DNA of 26,368 nucleotides from Lactifluus volemus (GCA_022376515.1 WTXI01000432.1:1-26368); one strand, 5' to 3'. Shown: positions 1 to 10,838, counted from the first letter of the stretch. Numbers and translations: made by a program. The notes: generated by a model from the letters alone, not told the origin.

Positions 1-967
1 AGCAGTAACTGATCATTTTCCTCTTATATATTAGGAAACGGTAGATTATCGCTTCCAAGAGCCGCTAACACCGAAATACGTGGTACCGAGACCACTGCCA
101 CTAGCAGCAGTCACTATCGCGAATCCAACATGCGAGTGCCCTGGAAACCCTGGTGACAACAATGGACGGAAAAGAAATTGGATTGATGTGCACCCTGCAA
201 CGCAGACTACTCCCTTAAAGTTCTCACAAATCGTGTTGAGGGTGCTGCGTCATGCCCTTCACCTCTCCAACTGATTCACAATCATCAACTATTACTAAAT
301 TATGTGATGGTTCATGTTAGTGAACTAAAAAGTCATCATGACACATTTTCTTTTACTTTGGGTTTTCTGCTTTGTTTACATTTCTATGTTCATAGACCTG
401 ATAAACATTTGCAGTCCCAGTAATCTCACTGGCATGAAAATAGCAATTGATTGTTCTAACAACTTGTTCCAAAATTTCAATGGAGCCTTGAGGTCTATAA
501 GGACTGTAGATTATGTGCTACTTGTCATGGCTCATAGGGGCCATTGCTTGAAGTGAGCTTGTCAAGAGTTTCATCAACTAAGGTTCATCTTTTAAGGGTG
601 ATTGCCTTTCCAGGTATTGAATCTCAGTGTGAGTCACCAGAACAGAGTCAACCCCAAGTTGTGACATGACACTCAAAGGTTGAGAAATGGTAAGCCATCT
701 GAGTCAGCTAATGTTCATGAAAGTGCAACTTATCTACTTATCTGTTGTAGAGGCAAGTGGCTTGCAGTGCATGCAAGTAAAACCCTTATGAGTCATCAGG
801 ACTCAGAGCCCAGATAGACAACACAAAACCATAACACTTGTCACATACACCATTCTGCTCTGCTCTTGAGAATACATGGACTAGGGCATCCAGAGAACCC
901 TGCGGTGTCGCTGCACTAGATCATCTGGGTAGGGTTCCAGACGGGGATCACATCAGACATCCCTTAC
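1..967. other. Gene-poor left flank, no supported gene
   Basis: I find no coding region here with recognisable homology or a plausible exon chain. Open frames are short and unlike known families. From about 290 to 830 the sequence is more AT-rich than the DUG2-like gene beside it. It contains three exact TGAGTCA words (630-636, 700-706, 789-795). The right end is the 3' flank of the minus-strand DUG2-like gene, whose stop codon is at 968-970. It could be the far end of a neighbouring gene's promoter or decayed transposon sequence; the sequence does not decide. Confidence 0.5.
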
Positions 968-3900
968 TCAGCAGTTGGCGGGCGCCGTTTGTGCATCCGA
1001 CTTTGTCGTATGTGGCACCACACTGCTCTCCGCAATTGCAAGTAAGAACCGCTCAACGACGGCCTTGCCGTGTCGCAGATTTGACAGAGAGATGTGCTCG
1101 TTTGGTAAGTGCGCTTGTCCCTATTTGAACAACCGTACCGCGGTAGGTGACTAACGATGAACAATCGAGGTGGCCGAGCTGGTGTACTTACCGAGCTCTC
1201 GCCCATAGGGAGGTGTAACGCCGGACAGCTAATGCTTTCTCGAGGAACGGTACACAAGGAATGGACTACGTAGCGGCGGGTGACTATGGGTGAACCACCG
1301 CAACCAAAGGGTAGGAGGAGAGGAAGACACGTACACCACCTTCTCGCACGCGCATTGGCTCGGCACCCCACTCGTCGTGAATGGCACGCTCGAGCTCGAG
1401 AAACCATGGATGTGTCAGATCACCGAGCCACCAATCGGCAGTGTGATCTACATTCACCTACGTCAAACGTCATATGACACACCACTAGCATTAGCAACCT
1501 CACGGAAGGGAAGGCGTTAGGGGTACCTTGATGAGGTTGGTGGAACGGAGCGTATCGAATGACGTGCGTATGTGTTGCACGAGTGCCACGCAGACCGCAT
1601 CGAGTATTTGGTCGGGCACGATACGCAGCGAAACCTGGGCAGTAACGGACGCTGGTATGATCGTTGGGTCTGTCGCCGTCATAGTTCGAACATGAAGCAC
1701 GAGTGGACAGGAAATAACGTCGACGCACTATGAGGGCCAGACCCGCGTACGCTGTGAATCGTCAGGGCAGGCTCCCGCCAGCGCGAGTTGAGCGATGTTG
1801 TTGAACACTGGGTAACTGCTCCAAGTAGACGGAAGAGCGTCGCCTCCTCGGCCTCCTGCGGCCGCACTTTGTCATCTGCGACGAAGAATGGTCAATACTA
1901 TGAACGGGTATGGGGCGAGTTGAAAACGGACAGAAACCCGGGATGAGCACCCTGCGATCGCTGTCTGTGAGCCCTGCGAGAACCTGAATCCTGTATAAAT
2001 TCGAATATTGATTAATTCATATCTGATGAATGGAAAGTGCGCACATGTCCTGCATGGGCTCGTGCCATGCACCACCATCAATACCGGAATGGCTGTCTTT
2101 GGTATCGCGTGACGAGATCTAGACCAGAATGGAACTGAGAAACGGCGACATGTCATGAACAATGGACAGTGACGCCGACCTCGATGTCACAATGAACAAC
2201 GCCGCGAAGGCCATAGGTAATTGACGGAACGCCGCTTGCTATCCAACTCGAGTTGCTACATGACATGAATTGAAAATATACCCCATTGGGTGGACACAAT
2301 GCACTCTTACCTGACCAGTATTGCGTCCACCTCTCCGATGAGATCCTATATGTCGTCAAAACATTAGGAAAGACGTCGCATGAGTAGCTCTACGCGCCTT
2401 GTGTCTCAGCACAGCATCCACGAACCCTCCACTTCCTGTTTCTTCCTCCCCTTCCACAAGAAAAAGCAGATCCACAGCCAGCTTGCGAGTTCGGAGCAAG
2501 TCCGCAGCCGCGCACGCCACTGCTAATACTGGGCCCTTGTCATCAGCGACACCACGCCCATAGAGATAGCCGTTGCGAGCGGTCAGCCTGAATGGGTCAC
2601 TCTCCCACCCCTCGGGCGGTGCGGAGATCACATCATAATGCCTGTACGTAAATTGTGTGGTCTAGTTATAATTGCCGTGAGAAGACGGTTGTCTCACCCG
2701 TAGAAGAGGATACGTGGTTTTCGAAAGGACGTTTGTGCACCCTGGAAGCATGCAAAGACGATCGGATTATGTACGGCCGCCTCATCCGCATACAACTATT
2801 TGATACACTGTTGGTATTATGCCAAGATGCTATGGGACGAAGAAGGTACATACAGTTTTAGAGGACGCGCCAAGTTGTGCCAAGCATTTGGTGAGCCAGA
2901 TGGCCGCCTGCCGACAATCCTCGCGGTAATCTTCGGAGCTCGATACACTCCGAATAGACACGAATTTTGACAGCGCATATATGAGGGTGGTGTCTGCGTT
3001 CTAACTATTAAGTGAAATCTAGAAACGAAGGAGCATAACGTACCATTATAGGTACTATGACCGTCGGCATCAAGAATATCTTCATTGTATTGGTCGACGG
3101 TGGCGAGGTAGATTTTCCATATCTGGGCATGCAAGAGGATAAGAGCTAGATGTTAAGGATATATGCGGCCGACCATACGTTGATAGCTCCATCATTACCC
3201 CCTGTCAAGAGTTCAAATCCCCCGGGTTCTGCGCCGCGGGTAATGATAGACGACAGCACAATTCCAGAATGTGCCTTCCATGAGGCCGTGCAGTCAAACG
3301 TGTCCGAGTACCTCTGCAATGAAGTAGGCACCTCTCAATGTCGAGCAAGGAATGAATTACCTTGACTTGTCCATCGGCGGAGCAAGCGTAAAGATCACAT
3401 CCTAAGATTGAGAGCGACAAGATGTCCACACTCTATATGCGCAGGTTTACAGCAACTCAAATGCAAGGATGGATGTCCGCCTACCTCCTGAACGATGATA
3501 GTTCGGATGAAGGTATTGGTCTGCAAGTCCCACACGCGGACATATCCGTCCTGACAGCCAGCGTACATGAAATCTTCTCGTGTGACAAGGGAGAGAATGG
3601 CGCCGTGAGTGCATTCGATAGTATAGAGGAGCTCTATCCCGTTGGGAAAGCACTTCCACACCTGTGACCACGACACCATGGATCTTCAACCAACTTGTGA
3701 CATTTTAGGCCACCCACCTTGACCGTCTCGTCACCACTCCCAGTAGCTAGCAAGACGTCTTCGTGGATCGAGTGGGCCGCACCTACTCGGGTGGAGGGAA
3801 AGAGTGCCATGCAGTAGACATAGCCATAGTGTGCCGAGTCAATGACATTCTGGGGTGGGATATTGAACTCCGCGCGGGCCATCGGGGGATTGTTGAGTAC

Positions 3901-4749
3901 TATGTGGCCATCCACTACCAGAATGGGGATGCCAATACTATTACTTGCTTCTAAATCAGGTGACCGTCTCTGAGATCGAGGGTAGCTATCAAAGAATTTG
4001 TGTGCGCGTCTCGGTGTAGAAGTACCAGTAGTTGCCGGTGATCCTCCAATGCTCAGATTCTGATCAAAGTTGGTAAAGTTGTACCACTGTATAGAGGTGT
4101 TTTGACATCCGATGTAAATCGTGGAATGTGTCGGAGACCAAGCGAGGGAGAAAAGGTCGCCCGAATCTGTGTCGAGAAAAGGGTTGATGACGTACAGTGG
4201 TGTGAGCTCCTTGGTACACCAGATCTATGACACGACGTAAGCGCGATTGGAAATCGGAGGCGAAGAGAGGTCCACTGACCCTGACTGTGCTGTCTCCTGT
4301 GGTCAGGAACGGAACGATATCAGCTCCGTTCCCGGTAATCTACCAGTGTAGAAATCTCGTGGAACATACCCGAGGAACTGAAGAGCCACCGCTTATCTGA
4401 AGCGTACTCGAGGCAAAGTATACTGCCCGTGTGACCTCTCAGCTGAGTTTGAAGCGTGTATGAGCGATTATCCCAGACCTATGAATTGATTACGATCGGG
4501 TCAGCGTGTGCGCTCCAAGCACTGGCAAAACAAGTCATAATTCACAGAGATATTTTGGTTTTGGCTACCGCTGTATATGTGATCATCATCCGTAGCGACG
4601 CTAAGAATCGAGTTTTCTTCCTGGCTAAGTGTGTGTACGAGGGAGGGAGTTGCGGCGTGGAGGTCGCGGCTCAAAGAGGCTTCATTTACACAGTGGCGAC
4701 GGGGGTGTAAGAAGATGGGTGGGAGAGTGAGGAAAGGGTCGGACTGCAT
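968..4749 (-). CDS. DUG2: DUG2-type protein: WD40 repeats + M20 metallopeptidase (glutathione degradation), with apparent -1 frameshift
   Basis: Yeast Dug2p pairs with the glutamine amidotransferase Dug3p to cleave the gamma-glutamyl bond of glutathione in the cytosol. I read 20 exons: 4749-4546, 4478-4370, 4296-4280, 4224-3718, 3661-3485, 3432-3361, 3313-3179, 3122-3044, 2993-2854, 2795-2698, 2641-2398, 2345-2311, 2255-2180, 2118-2045, 1990-1938, 1875-1729, 1669-1527, 1457-1335, 1265-1192, 1120-968. They total about 886 residues once one missing base is allowed; yeast Dug2p is of similar length. Residues 1-430 hold WD40 repeats (GSGDETVKVW, GCQDGYVRVWDL, GGNDGAIN-IW). The rest is an M20 peptidase: YGHYDV (H514, D516), ADDKGP (D547), EGEEETGS (E579-580), DSHSGIDGG, and AHLPNE, whose His is the last metal ligand. 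Exon 19 is 74 nt where 75 is needed, so the frame slips after PFLEK. The intron at 2346-2397 appears to be GC-AG. DUG1 and DUG3 are not in the window. Confidence 0.88.
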
Positions 4750-4897
4750 ATAGCTACAAGCAGGGACGCACGATGAGGAGGAAATTTGTCCATGACGGGG
4801 TCGACTAGAAAATGGGTTTACATTTGACTTTTTAGATTAAACTTTATCAACATGGTTTTTTTTTACGTACGCGGTAATTCACATTCCTTTCTTGACC
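4750..4897. promoter_or_regulatory. Divergent promoter between DUG2-like and RPAP3-like genes
   Basis: Only 148 bp separate the two start codons, which face away from each other, so this interval must hold both core promoters and both 5' leaders. It contains an AT-rich stretch with a T-run (about 4856-4864). I see no convincing TATA box. The inference rests on gene orientation alone. Confidence 0.6.
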
Positions 4898-6546
4898 ATG
4901 TCAAGTTCTGCTGCAGTCGTTGCTAAAGAAAAGGTGAAAATATTATCAGTTAACGTCGTTCATTTCATCAATCATTTCAGGGAAATGCAGCGTTCAAAGC
5001 TGCTGACTACGTGGCAGCGGTCGGTCACTACACTGCTGCTGCTCTCGCGGACCCCTCGGACCCAACCTTCTTTCTTAACCGTGCTGCTGCCTACCTCAAA
5101 CTTTTAAAGTGTGTTTGCATCCCTTTAGAGACCCTTCTTATCGCCGCTCAAATGTACTGAACCAGGAACGAGGACGCTGAGCGTGACTGTACGACCGTGC
5201 TCAGTCTGTCCAACAAGAATGTGAAAGCATTCTTTCGCCGAGCGCAGGCGCGGGCTGCTCTCAACAAACTTGGCGAGGCCCACAATGGTACGTGGTCGAC
5301 GTACATTTTTCTTCTGGGTGTTTACTTTCTTTGGGGGCCAATTCATTGCTTGCAGACCTCCAAAGGGCACTCAGGATCGAACCGAATAACGAAGCTGTCA
5401 AGGCCGAGCTCGCCCGTGTGGACGGGCTCATCGTGGAGGGCAAAGGAAAGACAGTACGTTTCTTTCTCCCCCTTTCCACATTTCTCCTTGCTCTGAGTCA
5501 CCGGTTGGGTTGCACAGCGATCCGCGCCCATCGAAATCCCTACGCCACCACCGACTTCCAATTCCGCAGAGCACCCAAAACGGCGTCGCGTACCAATCAC
5601 CATCGTTGACGACGACACACCCTCACCCTCAACCAAAACCGAACCAACGAATAAAAATGACCTCTTGAACGTCATCAGCTCGCGCGTGCTACCGGCCGCA
5701 CCACCCGACTCCAAATCCACACCATCGGGAGTCGCTGCTGGCGAGAAGCCCAAACCAACATCGTTCAAAGAAGCAAAACAAGTACGCGACGAAAAACAGT
5801 CCGCGGGACGCGTCGGAGGCGGCATCTTTCGCGTGTCGGGGAACGACACGGTGTTCAAAACGCGCCAGGTACCCGCGCCCGCTGACACTGTAGAACCACC
5901 ACAAGCTAAAAAGCTAACCGCGGCGCCTGGCGAACAACCTCCTACGCTGGCCCCACCAACACCGCATCCACAACCAGCAGTGACCGCTCCGGTACCGACA
6001 GCAACATCGGCAGCGGAATTGCGTGCACCGGTCACGGCCCCACCGCGCACGCTCTTTGAGTTCACGCGCGCATGGGACCGCATACCAGCCTCCGATACTG
6101 GAGCACGCTGGGATCTGCTGAACGTACGTCCCTCTCTGCCTAGCCCACTTAGCCCTCATTTCTTCCTTCTACTCCTTTTAATTTATTGAACACACCCATC
6201 CCATTCTCGCTCTGCCCAGACGATCCCTCCCAGATCCCTCCCAGCGTACTTCGGTGCATCACTGGAGCCTGCATTCCTTTCCTCACTCATCCCTGTGCTT
6301 GCTGCGGCAGTCGCATCACCTGATGCTGTCAGGGAGTACATGTATGCGCTGACACGGGTGCCACGGTTCAAGACCGTTGTACAGTTTCTCAGCAGGGTGG
6401 AACAGGATGCTGCCCATGCCGTGTGGGATGCTGTTGTGTGGGGTACCGATGATGCTCATCAGGATGCAGAGGTGGGAGAGGCTGCACATGTGTGGGGGTT
6501 TAGAGACACGAATCATTCATCAAATAATACAGGGGGTAAAATTTAA
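4898..6546 (+). CDS. RPAP3-like TPR co-chaperone (R2TP-type), TPR + RPAP3_C domain
   Basis: Six exons: 4898-4933, 4981-5108, 5166-5287, 5356-5453, 5518-6123, 6220-6546. All phases agree and give 438 residues. Residues about 10-115 form three TPR motifs. All five carboxylate-clamp residues that bind the EEVD tails of Hsp90/Hsp70 are present (K10, N14, N45, K75, R79). A basic PKRRR stretch follows the TPRs and could be a nuclear signal. A long Pro/Ala/Thr-rich linker leads to an RPAP3_C-like domain at about 305-405 (RTLFEFTRAWDRI, IPPRSLPAYFGASLEPAFL). In animals RPAP3 tethers Hsp90 to the R2TP complex, which assembles RNA polymerase II, PIKKs and snoRNPs; the role here is inferred from domain order. 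Compared with human RPAP3 there is one TPR block rather than two. It diverges from DUG2 and converges on the hydrolase gene. Confidence 0.85.
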
Positions 6547-6680
6547 TGGATAATAAGGTATACTGTATCGCTTACAATACAATACGATCAAAGCAAGGAT
6601 GAAGTGACAAAGTTCTATGTACCTAAAAGCCTAAAAGGGTATGCATACGATAAAAAAAATTATCCCTCGCATCTACCATA
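6547..6680. other. Convergent 3' intergenic region
   Basis: These 134 bp lie between the stop codons of two convergent genes, so both 3' ends and polyadenylation signals must be here or overlap. The stretch is AT-rich (aataatacag, acaatacaatacg, an A-run near 6652), which fits fungal polyadenylation regions. No gene is seen. Confidence 0.6.
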
Positions 6681-8451
6681 CTAGAGGTCCTGAAGGCTCT
6701 CGTCCCCTTCTACTCGCACGAACCGGGAGAGAATCTCCAGCAGCGGAGAACGGTTCTTGCGTGTGTCGAACACAGTCGCGTGGTCGAGCTCAGGGAAATA
6801 ATGCACCTCCAGCCCGTCCTTCGCCCAACGACCCGAGGGCACAACTTCCGGGGCGTCTTTCACCACACCACTCGTAAGATATGCATGCACAGCGCGCGTA
6901 TCAACAATCTGGTCGCATCCCGAAAGGCTCACTGCGACAGGCGGCGGAGACGGGTTGTTCCTTTGGTTCTCGTCTTCATCAGCCACAGGGGCAGCGCGGA
7001 TGACATCCTCGCGGAAGAGGATGTTCTCAAACCAGAAAAAGTGTCGTGAGAGCGCGCGCGCGATGTCCGGATCACGACTCGCAAAGTACCACAGTTGCCA
7101 CTGGTTCGCGCGGCGTGGCTGGCGGTAAACAAAATTGTGTGCAATAGCCGGGTGATGCAACAGGAAGGGGATTGGGTCGATCAGTAGTGCTGCCGCAATG
7201 TCCATGCCCTCCAAGTCGTCCGGGAGTACGTTGTTGCCACCTCCGGTTGTATGTCGTGCTGGCCCATTCTGTTCTTGTTGCTGGCGCAGGAGATGCGCAG
7301 CTACGACCGTGCCGTAGGAGTGTCCTGCGATGACGACGCGGTGCACGCCATGGGTATTCAATATACGTGTAATCGCAGCACACATAGCACCGCGCGCGAG
7401 CGGAGGATCGGTGATGTGCATGCAGATGGGCATTATTTCTATAGCGAAAATACCGACGTCCGGGTCCTGCGCAGCGAGCTCGCGGAGGAAAGGTATGTAG
7501 GTCAAGAGGCCAATGCCGACGCCATGGATGAAGAGGATCGGGGGTTTCGTGTGCGAGCGGTGGGGACGATACCAGTAGGGTATATTGGTTTCTATGTCCG
7601 CGGATCTGCGCGAGAACAACGCGAGGAGTGGACGTGGAGGAAAGACATGGAACCATTTACGAGTATTATAGTGTATGAATCCTTGATAATAGAGAACAAT
7701 GGAAGAATAGGTATCGACGAAACAGACCAACTATTTGCAGCATTTAGTGAACGGGAGGAGTCCTTGTATGCGGAGAAAAACGTACCATGTACCAGAGGAA
7801 GGGACGGTGTACCATATGAACAGGGTCCAGGGTGAGGCGGAGACATTGCATATCGGATTTGCCACCGGGCTCGAGTGGGTAGCCAACATAGTCTGCCATA
7901 GCGGTAATGTAGTAATCGAGTTCCTCTTCCCATTCTTGTAGGATCTCAGTCGTCCGAGCTGAAAAGAGACTCCATAGGAGCCAGTCGCTGACGTTGTCAC
8001 GACAGATGCGACGACCGGAAGGGCGTAGGAACCAGCCGGAAATCGATTCTGAGGTCATCGTGTTTGCACACTTATGGAAGAGTGCCTCACGTTCGGCACG
8101 GGACATACGCGGCGGATGTTCAGCGTCCTGGGGTGATGATGAGCCACGACAAATAAAAGTGATTCGATAACAACGTACGCGCTGCATACTAAAGCGTCGT
8201 GGCAAATACACAAACAAGAAGAACGCAGCTTCGATTAGTGTGTAGATGCCGAGTATAGGCGACCAAAGAAAGGTGTCATGATAGTAAGAGGCGGCGAGGT
8301 AGACTATCGACAAAGGCGCGATAAGACGGAGGGCTAGGATTGAGATCCTGATAAGTACATATTCTGGCCAGGTTTGTCCAATCATAGTTGGAGGGCTGAG
8401 CCAACTATCAGTACTCATTTCCAGCTGGGAGAAAAGAGAAACGGCTAACAT
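6681..8451 (-). CDS. Membrane-anchored alpha/beta hydrolase-fold protein
   Basis: Three exons, 8451-8179, 8127-7786 and 7730-6681, encode 554 residues. The N-terminal ~75 residues carry two hydrophobic segments (around YVLIRISILALRLIAPLSIV and LGIYTLIEAAFFLFVYLP), so the protein is probably membrane-bound. A basic/acidic linker and a Trp-rich region follow. The C-terminal hydrolase has the oxyanion-side motif ILFIHGVGIG, the nucleophile elbow GHSYGT (Ser nucleophile), and a late LDHAT motif supplying the likely catalytic His. The acid is probably in the DQIVD segment. The substrate is unknown; esterase, lipase and epoxide-hydrolase-like activities all use this fold. The first intron (8128-8178, 51 bp) is in frame and stop-free, so its removal is inferred from good GTACGT and CCCCAG borders. 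An alternative ATG lies at 8418 (MSTDSW). Confidence 0.82.
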
Positions 8452-8727
8452 TGCACGAGGAATGGTTTATGTGCGCATGCGCAAGAGGCAAATCTCATGT
8501 GAAAGAACAGATTCTTATTCGGACGCGAAGGAATGATGAGAACAGGTTTGAAATACAGTGTTATGGCTCACCGTGTCCAGGCTCAGATGCATGTTGCCAC
8601 TATTGGAAACCGCAGCAGTTGGTGACGTGGACAGGCGTGAGAGTGGTTGATGACTAATCGATTGTTTTTTTGTTTGTCCTCTGTCGTCCCTCTTCCATCT
8701 GACCTGACCCCTCGAACGACTGTCACG
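8452..8727. promoter_or_regulatory. Divergent promoter between hydrolase and BuGZ-like genes
   Basis: A 276-bp interval separates two start codons facing away from each other. A pyrimidine-rich stretch (about 8664-8700) lies just before the ATG at 8728, a common feature of fungal transcription starts. No clear TATA box is present. The call rests on orientation and spacing. Confidence 0.55.
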
Positions 8728-10180
8728 ATGGCTAAGAAAAAGAATAAGCAGGCAAGTCAATCCCCTCATGCACACACATCATTTAAAATTTTAATATCAC
8801 TTACTCAAAGGTTTTACGCCCTTGGTGCTGGTACTGCGAGCGAGAATTTGAGGATGAGAAAGGTCTGTTGATTCGCCTATCCTTTGTCCTGTCGTACGCA
8901 TATGAACACCTTGTTCAGTTTTGATGCAACACCAGAAGGCCAAGCACTTCAAATGTGGAATGTGTCCTCGCCGTCTTAACACTGCTGGTGGTCTTGCGGT
9001 TCATATTCAACAAGTCCATAAGCTCGAACCGGAAAAGTACGTTCCCGATCTCCCCTTCCTAAAAGACTCCAATCTTATCCCCTTCATCTAGCCTGCCTCG
9101 CATCGAGAATGCACTTCCAGGACGCGATGGATACGAGGTCGAGATATTTGGTATGGAAGGTGTTCCCGCCCCAGATGTCGCAGATTATAAGCGCCGCAAG
9201 GAAATTGAGCTTGGCCTCACCGCGGGTTCTATATCACAGCCACAAGCTAAACGACCAAAGACAGAGAATCGCCCACTCTCGGAGGACGAGCTCCGTGCTC
9301 AACTCGAGGCGCACAAGGCCCTCATGGGAGCTCACGAAGCCCCTGCGCCTGCGCCTGCTGATACGAGCCAGAGCGCCGTGTATGCTGCGACACCTCAGAC
9401 ATATGCAACTCCTCCTGCCCCGGCTCCTCCAGTTTCAGCTCCTCCGGTTCCGGTCATCCCCCCAGGTGCGCCTCCTGCCTTCCCTGGTCTGCAACCGCCT
9501 CCGGGCGCTTTCCCAGGAGCACCTCCCTTTCCACCCTCATTCCCTGGCATGCCTGGCATGCCTCCTGGGTACGCACTTAAGACCTTATTTTATACGTACC
9601 TTCTATATTGACTTGCCTCTAGGCCTCCTCCGCCTGGTTTCCCTATCCCACCAGGCTTTCCTCCTCCTCCAGGCATGGTGCCGCCTTTCCCTCCGCACCC
9701 CGGTATGATCCCTCCATTCCCTCCGCCTGGTGTAACCCCTCCGTTCCCACCTCACTCCATGACCCCACCTGTAATTTCTGGTTCGACACCTGTGCCCCCT
9801 TCATTATCTGTCACGCCGACCCCCGCGTTTAGTCAGCCTGCGGCACCGCCCCCGCTTTCGCTACCAAATCCAACGCTTGCACAGTCGAATCCGGAACTGA
9901 AGAAGAAGACGGAACTCAAGTACTCGGAGCCTAACTTTTCGCCGGTATGGTTTTTGTGCTTTCCCTCATGAAATAACAAGTTAATCAAACCCTTGCGTAA
10001 AAGGATGAGGTCCGGTCTCGGCATCCGAAATACTACTTTGCTAAGGACACGCTTGCATCTGCTCCTGAAGCAAAGACTGATGCACCGCCTGCGCAGGTCG
10101 CGCCCGAGGCTGGGGCAGCCGCTGCTGCTCCAGAGGAGGCGCGCGGGAAGAAACGGGCACGCGCAGAGGATTTCTTGTAG
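8728..10180 (+). CDS. BuGZ/ZNF207-like C2H2 zinc-finger protein
   Basis: Six exons (8728-8751, 8811-8862, 8919-9036, 9092-9568, 9623-9944, 10004-10180) give 389 residues in consistent phase. After a Lys-rich start (MAKKKNKQ) come two C2H2 fingers, C14-C17-H30-H35 and C38-C41-H54-H59, then [25 protein letters not shown] in pieces typical of the ZNF207 family. A bipartite-like basic patch (KRRKEIE, KRPK) and a long Pro/Gly/Phe-rich low-complexity region (about 150-320) follow. Animal BuGZ binds Bub3 through a GLEBS motif and promotes kinetochore loading; its Pro-rich part drives phase separation. Near the C terminus [13 protein letters not shown] resembles the GLEBS core and is split by the last intron. 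The first intron has a GC donor with the classic AG|GCAAGT context. A KKRAR patch sits near the end. Confidence 0.85.
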
Positions 10181-10838
10181 TAGTTCATTCGCAGTCGCTG
10201 AAGAGGAAGTGGAGAAAAAGGGTTGCAAGAGGCGGTGGCCTACCAGTCCGTCCCCCTGCTCGTGCTTCTATGCTAGCCGGTGCCATTACTCATCTCTTTC
10301 ACTCCGAGGCTGCGAAACTCTAGAGATGATGTGGAGGTTGTCGGTGGTGTCAACCCTGGTGCGGGCTTTTTTCTTTTTCCTTGTTTCCTTTTGCGAGTGG
10401 GGTTCTCTTATGTGTCGAAATATGTACGGTCGGTCCTTCGTTTTTCCCTAGTTCTGTTTTATGTTTTCCATCAAACGAATGGTGCACAAGGTTCGTGGCG
10501 ACGTAAATGTTAGAAATCTGACATAGCGCTACATGTTCTGGGTTTAGCAGTCCCTCTAAAGTTATCTGCTCTAATAGGTGAAGGTAAGCATCGTTAAAAT
10601 TATGCAAGTAGTGACATTTCGAACTTGGGCGCGCCAAAGCGAAGACGTGAATGTGATTCTGAGAACCGCGTGCGTAAGCCGCTGCTGACTGCTGTATGAT
10701 ATACTGGGCTGAGGTGCATCCATAGTTTTCATATCGGTCAATGGCACTGTCGTTGATTCTCGAAGGCCATACTCGGGCAGCTCCAAATAGCATGGACTCA
10801 TGTGGTTTGTGGTCATTTTATCTCGTACTTTTGTTACT
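10181..10838. other. Intergenic: 3' flank of BuGZ-like gene up to the tRNA
   Basis: No supported gene. The left part is presumably the 3' UTR of the zinc-finger gene and is T-rich around 10360-10460. Open frames here are short and unlike known proteins. Confidence 0.5.

Noticed and set aside
5343..6083. 246-codon minus-strand open frame opposite the RPAP3-like gene
   Set aside because: It lies antisense to exons 4 and 5 and the intron between them; its Gly/Val/Ser-rich translation is the complement of a Pro/Ala/Thr-rich exon. No family resemblance and no splice logic.
7072..7656. 194-codon minus-strand open frame in a second frame of the hydrolase exon
   Set aside because: Out of frame with the recognisable hydrolase; Arg/His/Pro-rich composition typical of a shifted reading.
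7251..7835. 194-codon plus-strand open frame
   Set aside because: Antisense to the alpha/beta hydrolase exons, which have clear motifs (GHSYGT, LDHAT) on the minus strand. A GC-rich shadow.
9109..9708. 199-codon plus-strand open frame across the BuGZ exons
   Set aside because: Shifted frame of the Pro-rich exon, giving Leu/Arg/Ser-rich sequence; it reads through a well-supported intron.
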